Source of the DNA: Malaya genurostris | Taxonomy: Eukaryota; Arthropoda; Insecta; Diptera; Culicidae | Length of the DNA: 64,000 nt | Assembly (NCBI RefSeq): GCF_030247185.1 | Contig: NC_080572.1 | Span: forward strand, 299,075,656 to 299,139,655 | Direction: 5' to 3' | Shown: positions 34,245 through 46,200 of the stretch, piece after piece | How the letters are laid out: every line of letters starts with the position of its first letter | Position numbering within the stretch: position 1 is the stretch's first letter | Program-made: the position numbers and the translations under genes | The notes under the pieces: model-generated | Told to the model about the DNA's origin: nothing | What the model saw: the letters and a program-made list of their open reading frames with translations, nothing else | Databases searched by the model: none

Positions 34245-36422
34245 GGGGTCAGAGTCATTTCGCCGAAAGTCATTTCGCCGAAAGGGTCATTTCGTCGAAT
34301 GACATTTCACCGAATGTCATTTCGCCGAAAGCCATTTCGCCGAAAGTCATTTCGCCGAAAGGGCCATTTCGCCGATTCCGGCAATTCTCCTAATATTATA
34401 ATTGGGATTGATTTAAAATAAACACAAATGAATGATAATCAGGGCTTGCAAATTGAAGCAACGAATATTAACAAAAGGGATTCACCGAATAAAAATCGGA
34501 ACAAAATGTGTACTTGAGCGAATCACCACCAGTTACCATAACATTGGATAACCCCTTGGTAATATGATAAAATAAATTCTCGAGTAACACTGTCCTGGTT
34601 GCTACAAACTAGTTACCTAGAGACCTCAACAATGCAAATAACAAATAAATTGTTCTTTCGTTAGAAGCAAACCAACAAACCTAACTCAAATAATACTTCA
34701 AATTTTAATGTATTTCTAGGAAAATCTAAAAATTTTAACTATTTCAGCTGAAGATCAGTTGTATCAACTCAACCGAAATGAATGAACATTTTCGACAGTT
34801 AAGTAACTTGACAAAAACATCAAAAAAGTGGTCATTGTGGCCGATGTCTTCCATTCCAAAACTTTGCCAAGGAAAAAACGCATCATAGCGAAACCTGTGT
34901 TCTGTTTGTGGGTACAGCAGAATCTAACACGCCAAATTTATCATCTTCCAGACTGGATCTAAGTTTTAATTTAAATTAGATTTTTGGACTAGAAGTATGA
35001 TTTGAATGGCAATAATACTCTTAAATTTAATCCCTTCATAATAAAACACAACTATTATACATTGTTTATGATTTATAATTTTCAGATGATAAAATCTGAT
35101 CCGGTAAAATACACACTTTGTAAAACGACGGCACGTCCTCGTTTGCACTCAGCGGTAGAACCGTAGATATGATATTCTTGACTCGACTACCGCAATGGTA
35201 GATGAATTGAAATTCATCAGAAATGTCCATGGTCCTTACATAAATTAAGACTCAGTAATAAGCAGCTTGGCAATTCGGTCCACGTTTGTCCGTAGCCGTT
35301 TCATTTTCTTGAGTAGGTTTCAGGTTGACCGTAGTCTAAGAAAACAAAATAATCATTTCGATATAAGAAGAAATTATAAGATTTACCTTTGGCCTTTTTC
35401 ATATAAAAAGGTTATTTTTAATTATTTACTCTTTCTTCTATCGCTCTACTCACATAATTGATTTGCTTTATTTACATTTTTCATTTGAAAAGAAAACGTA
35501 ACCAAGACTGTAGTAACTATTGTCCAAACATAAACAATTTACCAATCTGGGTTGCTAGTTTTAGACATTTTCATGGGATTTTAGTTTTGACATTACAAAA
35601 TACTGAGTAGTAGTTAAATTTACGATACAGTTTTAATAGACGAGTGGCAGGTCGTGTCGTCGGTTTCACCATCTGTGCTATTCACACACATTCGTATGTC
35701 AGGTAGAATTCACAGCGCAACCCAAACTAGGAAAGCTGCTTCGTTCGTTCATTAGTTCATGAACATGCCCGCTATCTGAGACCTATGCTTCACCAGGTTA
35801 GCATTTGATGAATGTTTCTCATATTGAAGATGCCTATGAAGAAACTAGATTAATAACTTTTAGTTCCGATGAATATTAATTTAAAGAACATAGCTGTTGC
35901 TTCGTTCGATTGAGGATTCACAATACAAGCCCTGATGATAATACGATAACGCCCGTTTTGTTGACCTACAATTGTAATTCTTGAAAAAAGATTAATTATT
36001 GTGCTCTTGAATAAAGATTGATTCATGAACCTAAGCATCAAAGTAATTACTAAGCATCAAAGTAATTGCAAAGGTGTGTCTACCAAGCAAATCATACATT
36101 TTGGTATTTTCCGTTTATTGAGTGAAAAATGAGCTTCGCCACATCGATTTGATTCATGTGCTGTCCGACCTCGCTACCGCTCGTTCGGACCTAACTAAAG
36201 CAAAGAAACCTAGCTTTGAGTAGAACGGGCAAACGAGGCGGTTACAAGTTTGTATGCAAGAGGCGGGTCGGCGGCTTTATGCCGCCAAGCCATCTTGGCT
36301 CCGGTTATTTGGCTGTGCCACATCAGTTATACAGCAGGCATAATAACACAAAAAAAAATAATATGACGTATTCGAAATTACCCTTTCGGCGAAATTACCT
36401 ATTCGGCGAAACGACTTTCCCC
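34245..36422. mobile_element. CGAAATGAC-repeat element, copy 2, interrupted
   Basis: The left end (34245-34380) is an array of GTCATTTCGCCGAAA words. The right end (36365-36420) has the inverse words. Between them, 35943-36360 matches the body of copy 1 (landmarks ACGCCCGTTTTGTTGAC and GGGCAAACGAGGCGGTTACA). The 1495-bp insert at 34440-35934 separates left arm and body. No clear duplication was found at the outer ends. Confidence 0.7.
34440..35934. mobile_element. hAT-type non-autonomous element nested in copy 2
   Basis: The termini are CAGGGCTTG and its inverse CAAGCCCTG, flanked by the 8-bp duplication ATGATAAT (34432-34439 and 35935-35942). Removing it rejoins the host element as in copy 1. 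No transposase ORF is present. Segments at 34525-34660 and 35605-35660 match the stretches at 10620-10760 and 11780-11830. Confidence 0.85.
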
Positions 36423-37244
36423 TAATTAAGAACTGTATGAAAATGTCACAATAGTTTTCGCACGCTTCTCGAAACGATTCGTGGAGAATCGCAGTAAGCT
36501 GCGATTTAATACTGTCCAGTAGCGAATACAATCCAACCACAGTAGAAAGGACCGGGCAAATTCTGTGTACTACCTTCGGACAGGTAGGTTTTCATTGCGA
36601 TAAACGGTAGATGGTATTCTTTTTCAACCGATGGAATAAATAGATCCCGTGGAGAGCTCTACTGCATAACAATATTGATTCTCAAACGGTTTCCAACCAA
36701 CCAACAGAAACACGCACACTAAATTAAATTTGTATATTTGTGCACTATAATCGCTACCAAGATATCGCATGTGTTGATTTTTTTTTTCGCCCGTTCTAGT
36801 ATCGTCAAAACAATACTAATCACTGGTTCGATTACCCACAGCAAGAGTCAGGAGTAATGCCAAGGTCAGGTTCATACTCATGCGCTCATGATTTTCTGCA
36901 TTGGTTTCATTGCGCATACACCCACGAAACCTAGTACTACAGGTTACTAATTGCGCCAAGTGTATTTGTTTGTTTACGCCTAGCGTTAGCAAAAAAAAAA
37001 ATACTCTCTCGAACAAGTAGTACATCGTTTCATCGTTGATAATCACCACCAGTGAATGTACGAACAAACACGATGCTACACAGACTATCAGTTTTTCTCT
37101 CATTCGCTCTTCCTCTCCGTTTCGCTCGAAAGCTGTCAGCTGATGGCAATCGGATGGTTGTTCAGTGCGACATGTGTGACCATACAGAAGCAAACGTTTT
37201 CACAGTCTAAAATTATCGTTTACCACGGCAGCAGACAAGCGGCC
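36423..37244. other. Upstream region of the MTHFR-like gene
   Basis: No firm gene. A minus-strand frame at about 36430-36575 (text VVGLYSLLDSIKSQLTAIL) has a protein-like composition and could be an old exon. The likely promoter and 5' leader of the MTHFR-like gene lie in 36900-37244. Confidence 0.35.
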
Positions 37245-40200
37245 ATGCATCGTCTAACAGTTGAATCCGATCCCAATGGCAAGCAGGACAAAACTGCTAG
37301 CTCAGCAGAAGTGATGCACAGCCACGAGAACAGTCGCAATTTGAAGCAAATAGTTAAACGATGGATCAATTCCGACCGATTGTGCTACTCGATCGAGTTG
37401 ATCGCGAAGGAAGATTTCGTGCTGGACTTGAGTCACCTGCAACCGATGCCGTTGTTCTGTTCGCTACCCTGGATCTCCGATAACAACCTCCAGTATCAGC
37501 GCTTCGTCGACACACCGATGATGAAGATGACCGCCAAAATCGTACCGCACTGCACTGTGATGAACCATCTGTCGTGTTACAACATCACCGAGACACAGGT
37601 GGACAAGTTTGTCGAAATGGGCAACTGGAACCTGTTCGTTATTCGAGGAGATGCCGTGAGTGAAACCCAGAGATTCCAGCATTCTTCCGATCTGGTGAAA
37701 TATTTACGGGACAAAAACAATCCTGACTTGACCATAGCCGTCGGGGGATATCCGTACGTGCATCCGGAGTCGCCGTCGATGGATTATGACGTCAAGTATC
37801 TGAAGGAAAAGGTAAGCGCAATTTGTGAGATAAGAGATGATAAGATATGCGACATTAACAAACAAACGAAGGTAGTACTAGAATAGAGATCGTAAAGCTA
37901 TACTGAACAGCTTCGGCTATTTTTAGAGTCATTTTCATTGATGAAAGGCTTGGTTTCACTGTCACGGGAAAACTAAGAGCTAAGCGCGTAGAACGGACAT
38001 GGCCAAAAACAGTTGACGGTCGAATTTAGCAGCAGTGCCATGCATGTTGAGAAGTAACACAACATGATAATGAAGATGTGCGGTTTCCATTATTGTTCAA
38101 ACCACTTTTCTTCACTGCTTTCGTAGTTTAAAAATCCAATGTTTGTGTACAAAATTTCCTACACAGAATCACGAGCATTCTTTTCTTTTCAGAGCCTATT
38201 GCCCATACTCTCATATCAGTCTCATATGGTTTATCGTTAATTTTGAGTTAGATAAACGAATACATGTTTATGTTTGCAATATTATTAGAAACTATCGTCA
38301 TAACTGCAGGTTGGTTTTGTAAAAATGTGAAAAATTTCAGCAGTCTCATATGCAATCAATGGTGCGAAGAAAGAATTCGTGATGAACTCTGGTGTGGTTT
38401 TAGCTATCCTGTACAAATTTCTGAGTTTCTCGTTAAACTAGATTTATCTGAGTCAATTATTTCATTCTCGATTAATGATTCTATTGACAATAACAACTCC
38501 ATAAAAACATTAAAAAAACCCGCCATCACCTCATCCAAGAAACATCTTGGTAGTACTTCAAACTGAAATAAACATGATGAAATTTCAATAACTTATTACA
38601 AACCATTACGATTGTCAGCATGGATTCAATGAAGTATTACAGATTCCGGCATATCAAATAAAACGATAATTTTGATACTAGAGACGTACCTGAGTATTGA
38701 TTATAGCGTACTATTCGAACTTCGCTAATTATCGGAAGGACAACGCTGCATGGGAGATGCGCGTTGTTCTGTTTGAGGGGGCTGATTCTGCACGTAACGA
38801 AAAAATTACAACCGATGTCAAAGACGCATTAATACTCCAACATCGTGCGTTCCATTCTTTAAATTTGTCTTTGATTCCTAGATTTATCGATGGTCCCAAG
38901 TGCAAATGACAGCTTCTCTTAGCTCACACTCTCTTTCCATTAAATTCTACAGTGCACATCAAAAGTTGATAGTTTTTGTCACTGTCCTATGTGAAGTGTT
39001 AGATAGAAAGATTGCTGATTGGGTCGTATTAAATGTTCCATATAGAGTGATAAATACTGCAAACATTCGTTTTTTTCTAATGAGAATGTTAGGACGGCAA
39101 TAAAAAGTCCTCAACGTCAGCTGGGCCAGATGGAATCCCGTCTATAGAATTGAAGAGATGTTCAAGAGCATTGTGTGCGCCTCCCAAATTAATTTTTAAC
39201 GTTCAACGGAGAAAATAAAGACAAAAAATTTAGTTTTGGGGATAAAGATGCGAATGATTGTGTGTATTTCTTTTGTTAATATTTGGTTCTATGATTGTTA
39301 GGAAAACTCGCAAGTCCTCTCACTCAGTTGATAATTGAGATATCTAGATCTGTATTCTGATCCTGAGCACTGAATTTGGGTATCAAACAAGGTTTCTAAA
39401 TCACAATACGGATTCTGGACTGAGATTCTTTGTCTGAATATGGAAAAACTTAGGGAGTGTTTTGGACTTGACTCGCACTTTGGACTTGGAATTCTTCATT
39501 AAATTATGCACAGTTACTTTTGTGGCTTTCCTGGTGGCAGCTGTCCAGTTTTTTTGAACTCCTGCATGTTTTGGGACACTGTATCTTCCTTCCGAAAGTG
39601 CCGCTTGACAATTGCCCAATACCTTTCAATTGGCCGAAGATCCGGGCAGTTCGATGGGTTGATGTCGTTTTCCACGAATTGTACGATATTTTTGACAACC
39701 ACTGTAGAACGGAGTTGGCGTAGTGGGCTGAAGCCAAATCCGGCCAGAAGAGAGGAGAAGCCTTATGCTTTCTGTACAGTGGCAGCATTCTCTTCTTCAA
39801 ACATTCTTCCTTGTACACCTTGGCGTTAATTGCGCCCTTCGTGAAGAAAATCGACGACCGCAAACCACAGGTACAAATTGCTTGCCAGACCAACACCTTC
39901 TGCCCAAAGCGTCGTCCAGGTCCTGGTACACCGATTTCGTATAATATTGCGGTCCGGGCAGCGCTCGAGAGTCTTCCTTGGCGTAGGTTTCGTCGTCGAT
40001 CAGGATGCATCCGTCTTTATTCTGTAGAATCCGGTTATACAGTTTTCGCGCTCTTGTTTTGGCCTGAACTTGCTGTACCAGGGACTTTTCCGGCACCTTC
40101 TGTTTCTTGTACGTTTTCAGGGAGTTCCGAACTTTGATCCGTTGAATCATCCCGATGCTGGCGTTGAACTGCTTGGCCAAATCCCGCGTCGACGCCGATG

Positions 40201-43200
40201 GGTTTTTCCTGATGTACTCAACCACTTTTAAGTCCTTTTTCCAACCGGATCGGGGCACACTGGTGTGGTGCACTTCCACCCGTTTTGCAATTTTGTTGTA
40301 CGTGACACCACTTTCTGAGCACCAAGTGTGCAGAATTTTCTTTCGCGTTTCCGGATCAATTCGAGTCATCATTGAAACGATAAACCGTACCGAAACCAAT
40401 CGATTGCGCAACTGTTATTGGCATGCAAACAAACATGTCACCGCAAATGTTGCTAACTACTTATCGATGAATGTTGCTAACTACTTATCGATACACTTCT
40501 TAAAGCAGAAATCAGTACTTGGAAAAGGAACCTGGACCGAGATTGTGAACCTGAACTCCTGAGAGAGACCTTAACCTAGATTCTGAACCTGAATCTGAAT
40601 ACGAAACATGGGCTTGGACTTGAATGTTGGAACTTTTGACAGAGTTTCTGAAACTTAACTTTGAACCTAGACTAACGCCCACTCGTTGGACTGTAAATTT
40701 GGACTGGATTCTGGACCTGATCTAGGATTCCTCAATTCTAAACTTAAACCTGACATATTGACAGAGATTCTAAACCTAGAACAGGATTCTGAACCCCAGG
40801 ACCCGAAGAGTTTTCTAGATCTTGATACTGAATCTGGACATGGATTTTAAACCAGAATATTTACAGAATAGTTCTACAGAACCTGAAGCAAAAAAATTGC
40901 ACTTGGATTCTGAGCATGGATTCGAACTCTAGACCTGAAACTAGTTTCTTGACTTGAACTACTAACGTAGATTTTGAGCATAAACAAGATTTTTTATTCT
41001 GATAATTTGACATGCACCAGAACCGTAAGCCTAGAACTTGATCCTGATTTTGGATTCTGAATCTGAAACTGGATTCAGGAGCAGAACTTTGGGCTTGGAT
41101 TCTAGGTTCAAATTTTGTAGCCTAATTAAGAACTTTAATTTTGATCTGAGTTCTGTACCTGCATTCTGGATAAAGATTCTTGGATCTGTATTCTGACCCT
41201 GAAGCAGTATTCTCTGCTTGGACTCAGAATCTGTACGTGAATATGAATTCGAGATTTGAGTGCAGAATCTGAATGCTGAACCTAAATTCGGGTCTTCGAT
41301 TCTGGACCAGAATTCTTGATAGAGTTTTTGTCTGAACCTGGATTCTGGACAATAATTCTCAACCTGGACTTGGACTTTGGTTGTGGGCCAAAATCCCAAA
41401 AACGGATTCGGAACCGGAACTCCTGACAGAGGTTTGGAACCTGAACCTTGACTCTTCGCCTGAATTCTGGACCTAGTTTCAGAAACATGGACCTGGATTC
41501 CTGAGCGGAAATCGGGATCCGAATTCTGGGCCTGTATTTTGTACCTGGATTCTAGACTTGAAATCCTGACAATGATTCATAGATTTCCGTGACATGAAAT
41601 CTGAATATGGATCTGGACTTCAATTTTGGACATGAATTCTTATCCCAAATCTAGATTCTGGATCTCAATTCCTGAAGATATTTTAGATCTGAACCTAACT
41701 TCTGATCCGGGAAGCTGTGTTTTGTATGGATCTGTATTTTGTATGGATTGAATTTAGAAAAAAAAGATATGATTTGAATTTCTAATGAAACGTTTAATCA
41801 ATTTACACTCATTCTTATTTGACCAATTTTTGACCATAATACCACTTAAGCATTCATCTTCTCACTTTCAATTTTCTTACTCACAAATCTCCCAAGAATT
41901 CAATGATTTATCGATCACATCATTCTTACTACTAATAGATTTGCTTGGTTCTGGATTGTATTTTGCAATGATATATTGAAAAGTATTTTTTCCAGGGCCT
42001 ATCTCAGAGAGATTTTTTCAAGTAGCGAAGGCCACTATTTGCAACTCATTGCCCACCTGTTGTCCCACTAAAATGAGCTAGAGCCCACCAGTGGGCTATA
42101 GAGACCACTTTGGGAATCACTGGTGTAGACCTTACTTGCGAATCTTGAGCGTCTAGATGCATCGTCTAGTTTCTTTCAGTAACTTAAATCATATCTCGTA
42201 GGTCGAGTTTTATCAGTAAAGCTAGGAAATGTCGAGTCATACAACTTCATTCCCCAAGGAAGCAATCTAGGACCATTGCTGTTTTCATTATTTTTAATGA
42301 CATTACTTTTGTCATTCCACAAAGATGCGGAAGATTTGAAAATTTTTCTTGTTTTGCGATCGACAGCAGATTGCAAATGGTGCAATCTCAACCTCTTAAC
42401 AATAAGTGTGTCCAAATGCTCTGTGATTTCTTTCACAAGTAAGAAAAACCCGATAGTCTGGAACTACACTATCTCTGGAGAAACACTTGAAAGAGTTACT
42501 ATTTTCAAAGATCTTAGCGTGCTTTTTTAATTCTTAGCCCTCCCTCAAACATCATTGCTCGCAGCTCAGTCAAAAGGAAACCTAGGTTTCATTATGAGGA
42601 TAGCAAAAGAGTTTACTAATCCATATTGCTTGAGAGCGTTATATTACGCGTTAGTACGGTCTATTCTTGAAGGGTTAGAATTAAAACAGTAATCCGTCAG
42701 AACTTTCCCCATACATTGAGAGCTTTCGTTTGCTCGACATGGACACACTAGACAAACGACGAAATATACTTAGAGCTGTATTTATAGTGAAATTACTGAA
42801 TGGACAAACTGATGCTCCAGAAATTCTCTCACAATTACGTATTAATGTCCCACCTAGAAGCTTAGTTGGATTGGGTTCTTTCATTGAAAAGGCGTGACAA
42901 TTTTAAGCTCTAATATGAATTATAGAGGTTCAAAATCATAATTCTGAATGCCGTATACTGCAGCTCGCTTCTTCTTTGTAACCCTTATGATAATTGAACT
43001 GAATCTGACAGCGAACCGAGTTCCTCAAGGAATACTATTCAAATGATACATGAGAAAACGCAGATCACGACTATCTTTAGTAATTTAGTAAGCGATGGGA
43101 TCAATCCAGAGAAAAATTTCTCTTCAAGCCCATTGACAGTTGTCAAAAGAAAAAATGAATTCGTCTGCACAAAGCATTAAAATACAAAATTAGAACAAGC

Positions 43201-46200
43201 ATGCATATTTTGATTCGTGTCTCCCACAAACTATTCTAAGGGTCGCTACCCCGCTCTGCCCTGGTTTATATGGTTGACAAGTAGACACATTCCGGGCGTC
43301 GCTTACTACTATCTCCCGACAGGCTCAAATTAAATATTTTTGTCCATCAATGCATTTAATATTCCCAATGAATAAACAAAAACAGACGAGCATTAAATTG
43401 ATTAAAGCAAGCTGATATATGTTCTTCGCACAAGTGTTCGGCATGCATTACCGAACGACCAGAAGAATGGCTGGATGAATGAATCACTTCACGTCCAAGT
43501 GTGCCGTGGCGTTATCAGTGACGTCTCGGTTGGACGTTTGAATTTCGTGTTTGGTCACCAGACTTCTCAGAATCTGTCTGTCTATTGTCTCGTTTATTGG
43601 TAGTTACATTATTAGCTTCAAGATTAGATGAGTGCAATGGAAACTAAACAAGATAATGAAGTAATGCAGGAAATTAGCAAACAATATGTAATGACTATTT
43701 ACTCTGGAAATGAACTATTCATGCGTTTAATGCTATGCAATGTTCATTTGTTTTTAAAGTATTATTAATTGCAATATGAATTAAATTTAAATTGTTAGGA
43801 TTTAAGTTCGGTGTTCAGTCAAAAGTGGTGACTTTTCAGCCCTATTTTATCCTAAATTTGATTATTAACATTATCTGTTTCCACAATTCTATGATTGTTT
43901 GTAGGGCAAATTATAAACCTACTTGTAATGTGTAATGGGGGAAAACGATCTTATATAGTACCTTACTAACTAATACTAAGAACGACTCGATTAAATTGGA
44001 TTTTGGATCGATTTCTTTTGGAATATGCCTTTAATATTGTATTTCCCCGGACATCGGATGATGAGGCACATTTTTTTTCGACGGGGCGACATATCAAGTT
44101 TTACTCCAGATGTAAATTTTCCCAGGTACGCCACTGGCACCAGCCATGCTATGGATCTGTACGCTATGAATCGGCTGCGAAGTTTGTTGAAACAGAAGGT
44201 CTAATTTCAAAAAATCAATCTAATACCACGGCTTTGCTTTGGGTGAAGCACATTGCCTGTCCAAGGATCAAATTCTCTGGTGAACTTGGAATAGAAGAAT
44301 AAAGGAAATAAGCATATAAATGTCCCACTCAACTGTTTCAAAATCACGAGTTTGGAACTCGTATATTTTTATAGCAATTTATGATAGAATTTCCAGTAGC
44401 AGTTGATTACCACAAATAGTTCAAAATTAAAGTTTTCTAAAATGTTTGGTATGAACGAACATCAAAGTGAAATTCAGTGCCAAAATAAGACGCGCAAAAT
44501 TTCAAACGGAATGAACTGAACGAATCATCGCACAAAGCATATCGTGCGAAACCGACACATAGAAATATGGAATATTTTCAATGACACGTTTTGTTCGCTA
44601 ATAAAACATGCACTGTGGCTATAAACCATGAGTAGTTTCTTTTGATATGAAGGAAACACATTTGTGCATGTTGTTTAAGGCGGTCAATTTAGTAATTCAT
44701 TTTGTAGCCAAAATGCTCTTATAAAGCTTGCTTAATTTAGAATTGGAACAAACTTTTGCTCATATTGTGGCGCTCCTGGTGGACGGATTTGGAAGTTCTT
44801 GGCGCCCACGTGTCGGGAATTTTGTCAGCTTTACGTATGATTTTTGACATTCCGCAACATGGAAACCGAAAGAAGGGAAAAAATTCTGCACAGTTATTTG
44901 GAAAATCCATTGTGGTCTGCATCTAGGCTAGCTAAACAGCTGAAATTGCCCAGAAATACCGTATGGCGCGTTATCAAACGGTATAAGGACACATTGATGA
45001 CGATTCGTAAGCCTCAAGCCAATCGTCGGAGTGAAATTGCCTGGTAAGATTTTGAAGACGATTAAGAGGAATCCTAATCTGTCGGACCGTGATTTGGTCA
45101 GAAAATTCGGTGCTGCCCATAGTACCGTGAGGAGAACTCGACTCCGGGAAGGAATCAAGTCGTATCGAGCTAGCAAACAGCCAAATCGGGCCATAAAACA
45201 GAATAGTGTGTTCAAAATTCGTGTTCGGAAACTATATGACCAGGTGCTGACCAAGTTCGACGGGTGTCTTCTGTGGACGATGAAACCTATTTCAAGGCTA
45301 ACTTCGGGCAAATCCCAGGTCAAAAATTTTACTTGGCAACGGCTCGGGGGTATGTTCCAGCCAAATTTAAATTTGTTTTTGCCGACAAATTTGCAAGAAA
45401 ATTTTTTGATTTGGCAGGGCATTTGCAGCTGTGGCAAAAAAATTTCGTTACAAATAAGACAATGACATTGGAACTATACCAAAAAGAGTGTCTCCAAAAT
45501 GTTTTGGCCAGATTTGGCATTACATCAAAGTCGTTCAAGAATGGTAGGCAGAGAAAGGGGTCCAGTTTGTTCCGAAATACCTTAACCCACCCAACTGCCC
45601 CCAGTTCCGCCCTATTGAGAAATACTGGGCAATCATGAAGAGGAGACTCAAGGCAAAGGGAAAGGTTGTCAAAGACATCAATCAGATGACGACCTGGTGG
45701 AATAAGATAGCTAAAACGATGGACGAAGAAGATGTGCGCCGCCTAATGAGCCGTGTTACAGGAAAAATTCGAGAATTCCTTCGAAACCGTGATGAAAAAT
45801 TTTATCCGTATTTTTTCTTAAAAGTATGAACACGCTACATTTGTATAAAAAACGATCTCGTTTTTTTTTTTCAATTTGAGAAATTGTTTAGCTGAAAAAA
45901 AATTGTTTTTTGCCTCCTGTAGAACAAAAACGATTTTTATTACGTATTTTGAAAACATTCATTATTAAATCCAACTATCTGTCAACATCAGGTTTAGAAT
46001 TTTCGATGAATTTGTGAAAAAATAACTCAAACTGCATACCGTGAAGTAATTACTAGACGAAGATGACTCAGTATTGGGAGTGAGTGCAATAAAGTATGTG
46101 TTGAAGAAGAACCAAAAAATGTTTGCCCTTGCTCAATACTATCAATGCCAGAAGATATACGAATTTAATAAGGGTAAACTTTGATGCAGTATGGAATACA

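Noticed and set aside
41031..41488. Frames of 68-122 codons in the minisatellite.
   Set aside because: Their composition follows the repeated words, and both strands and several frames are open for the same reason.
44003..44302. A 99-codon frame with the text SDDEAHFF, reminiscent of the first catalytic block of mariner-like transposases.
   Set aside because: No other transposase block follows, and the match is too short to separate from chance.
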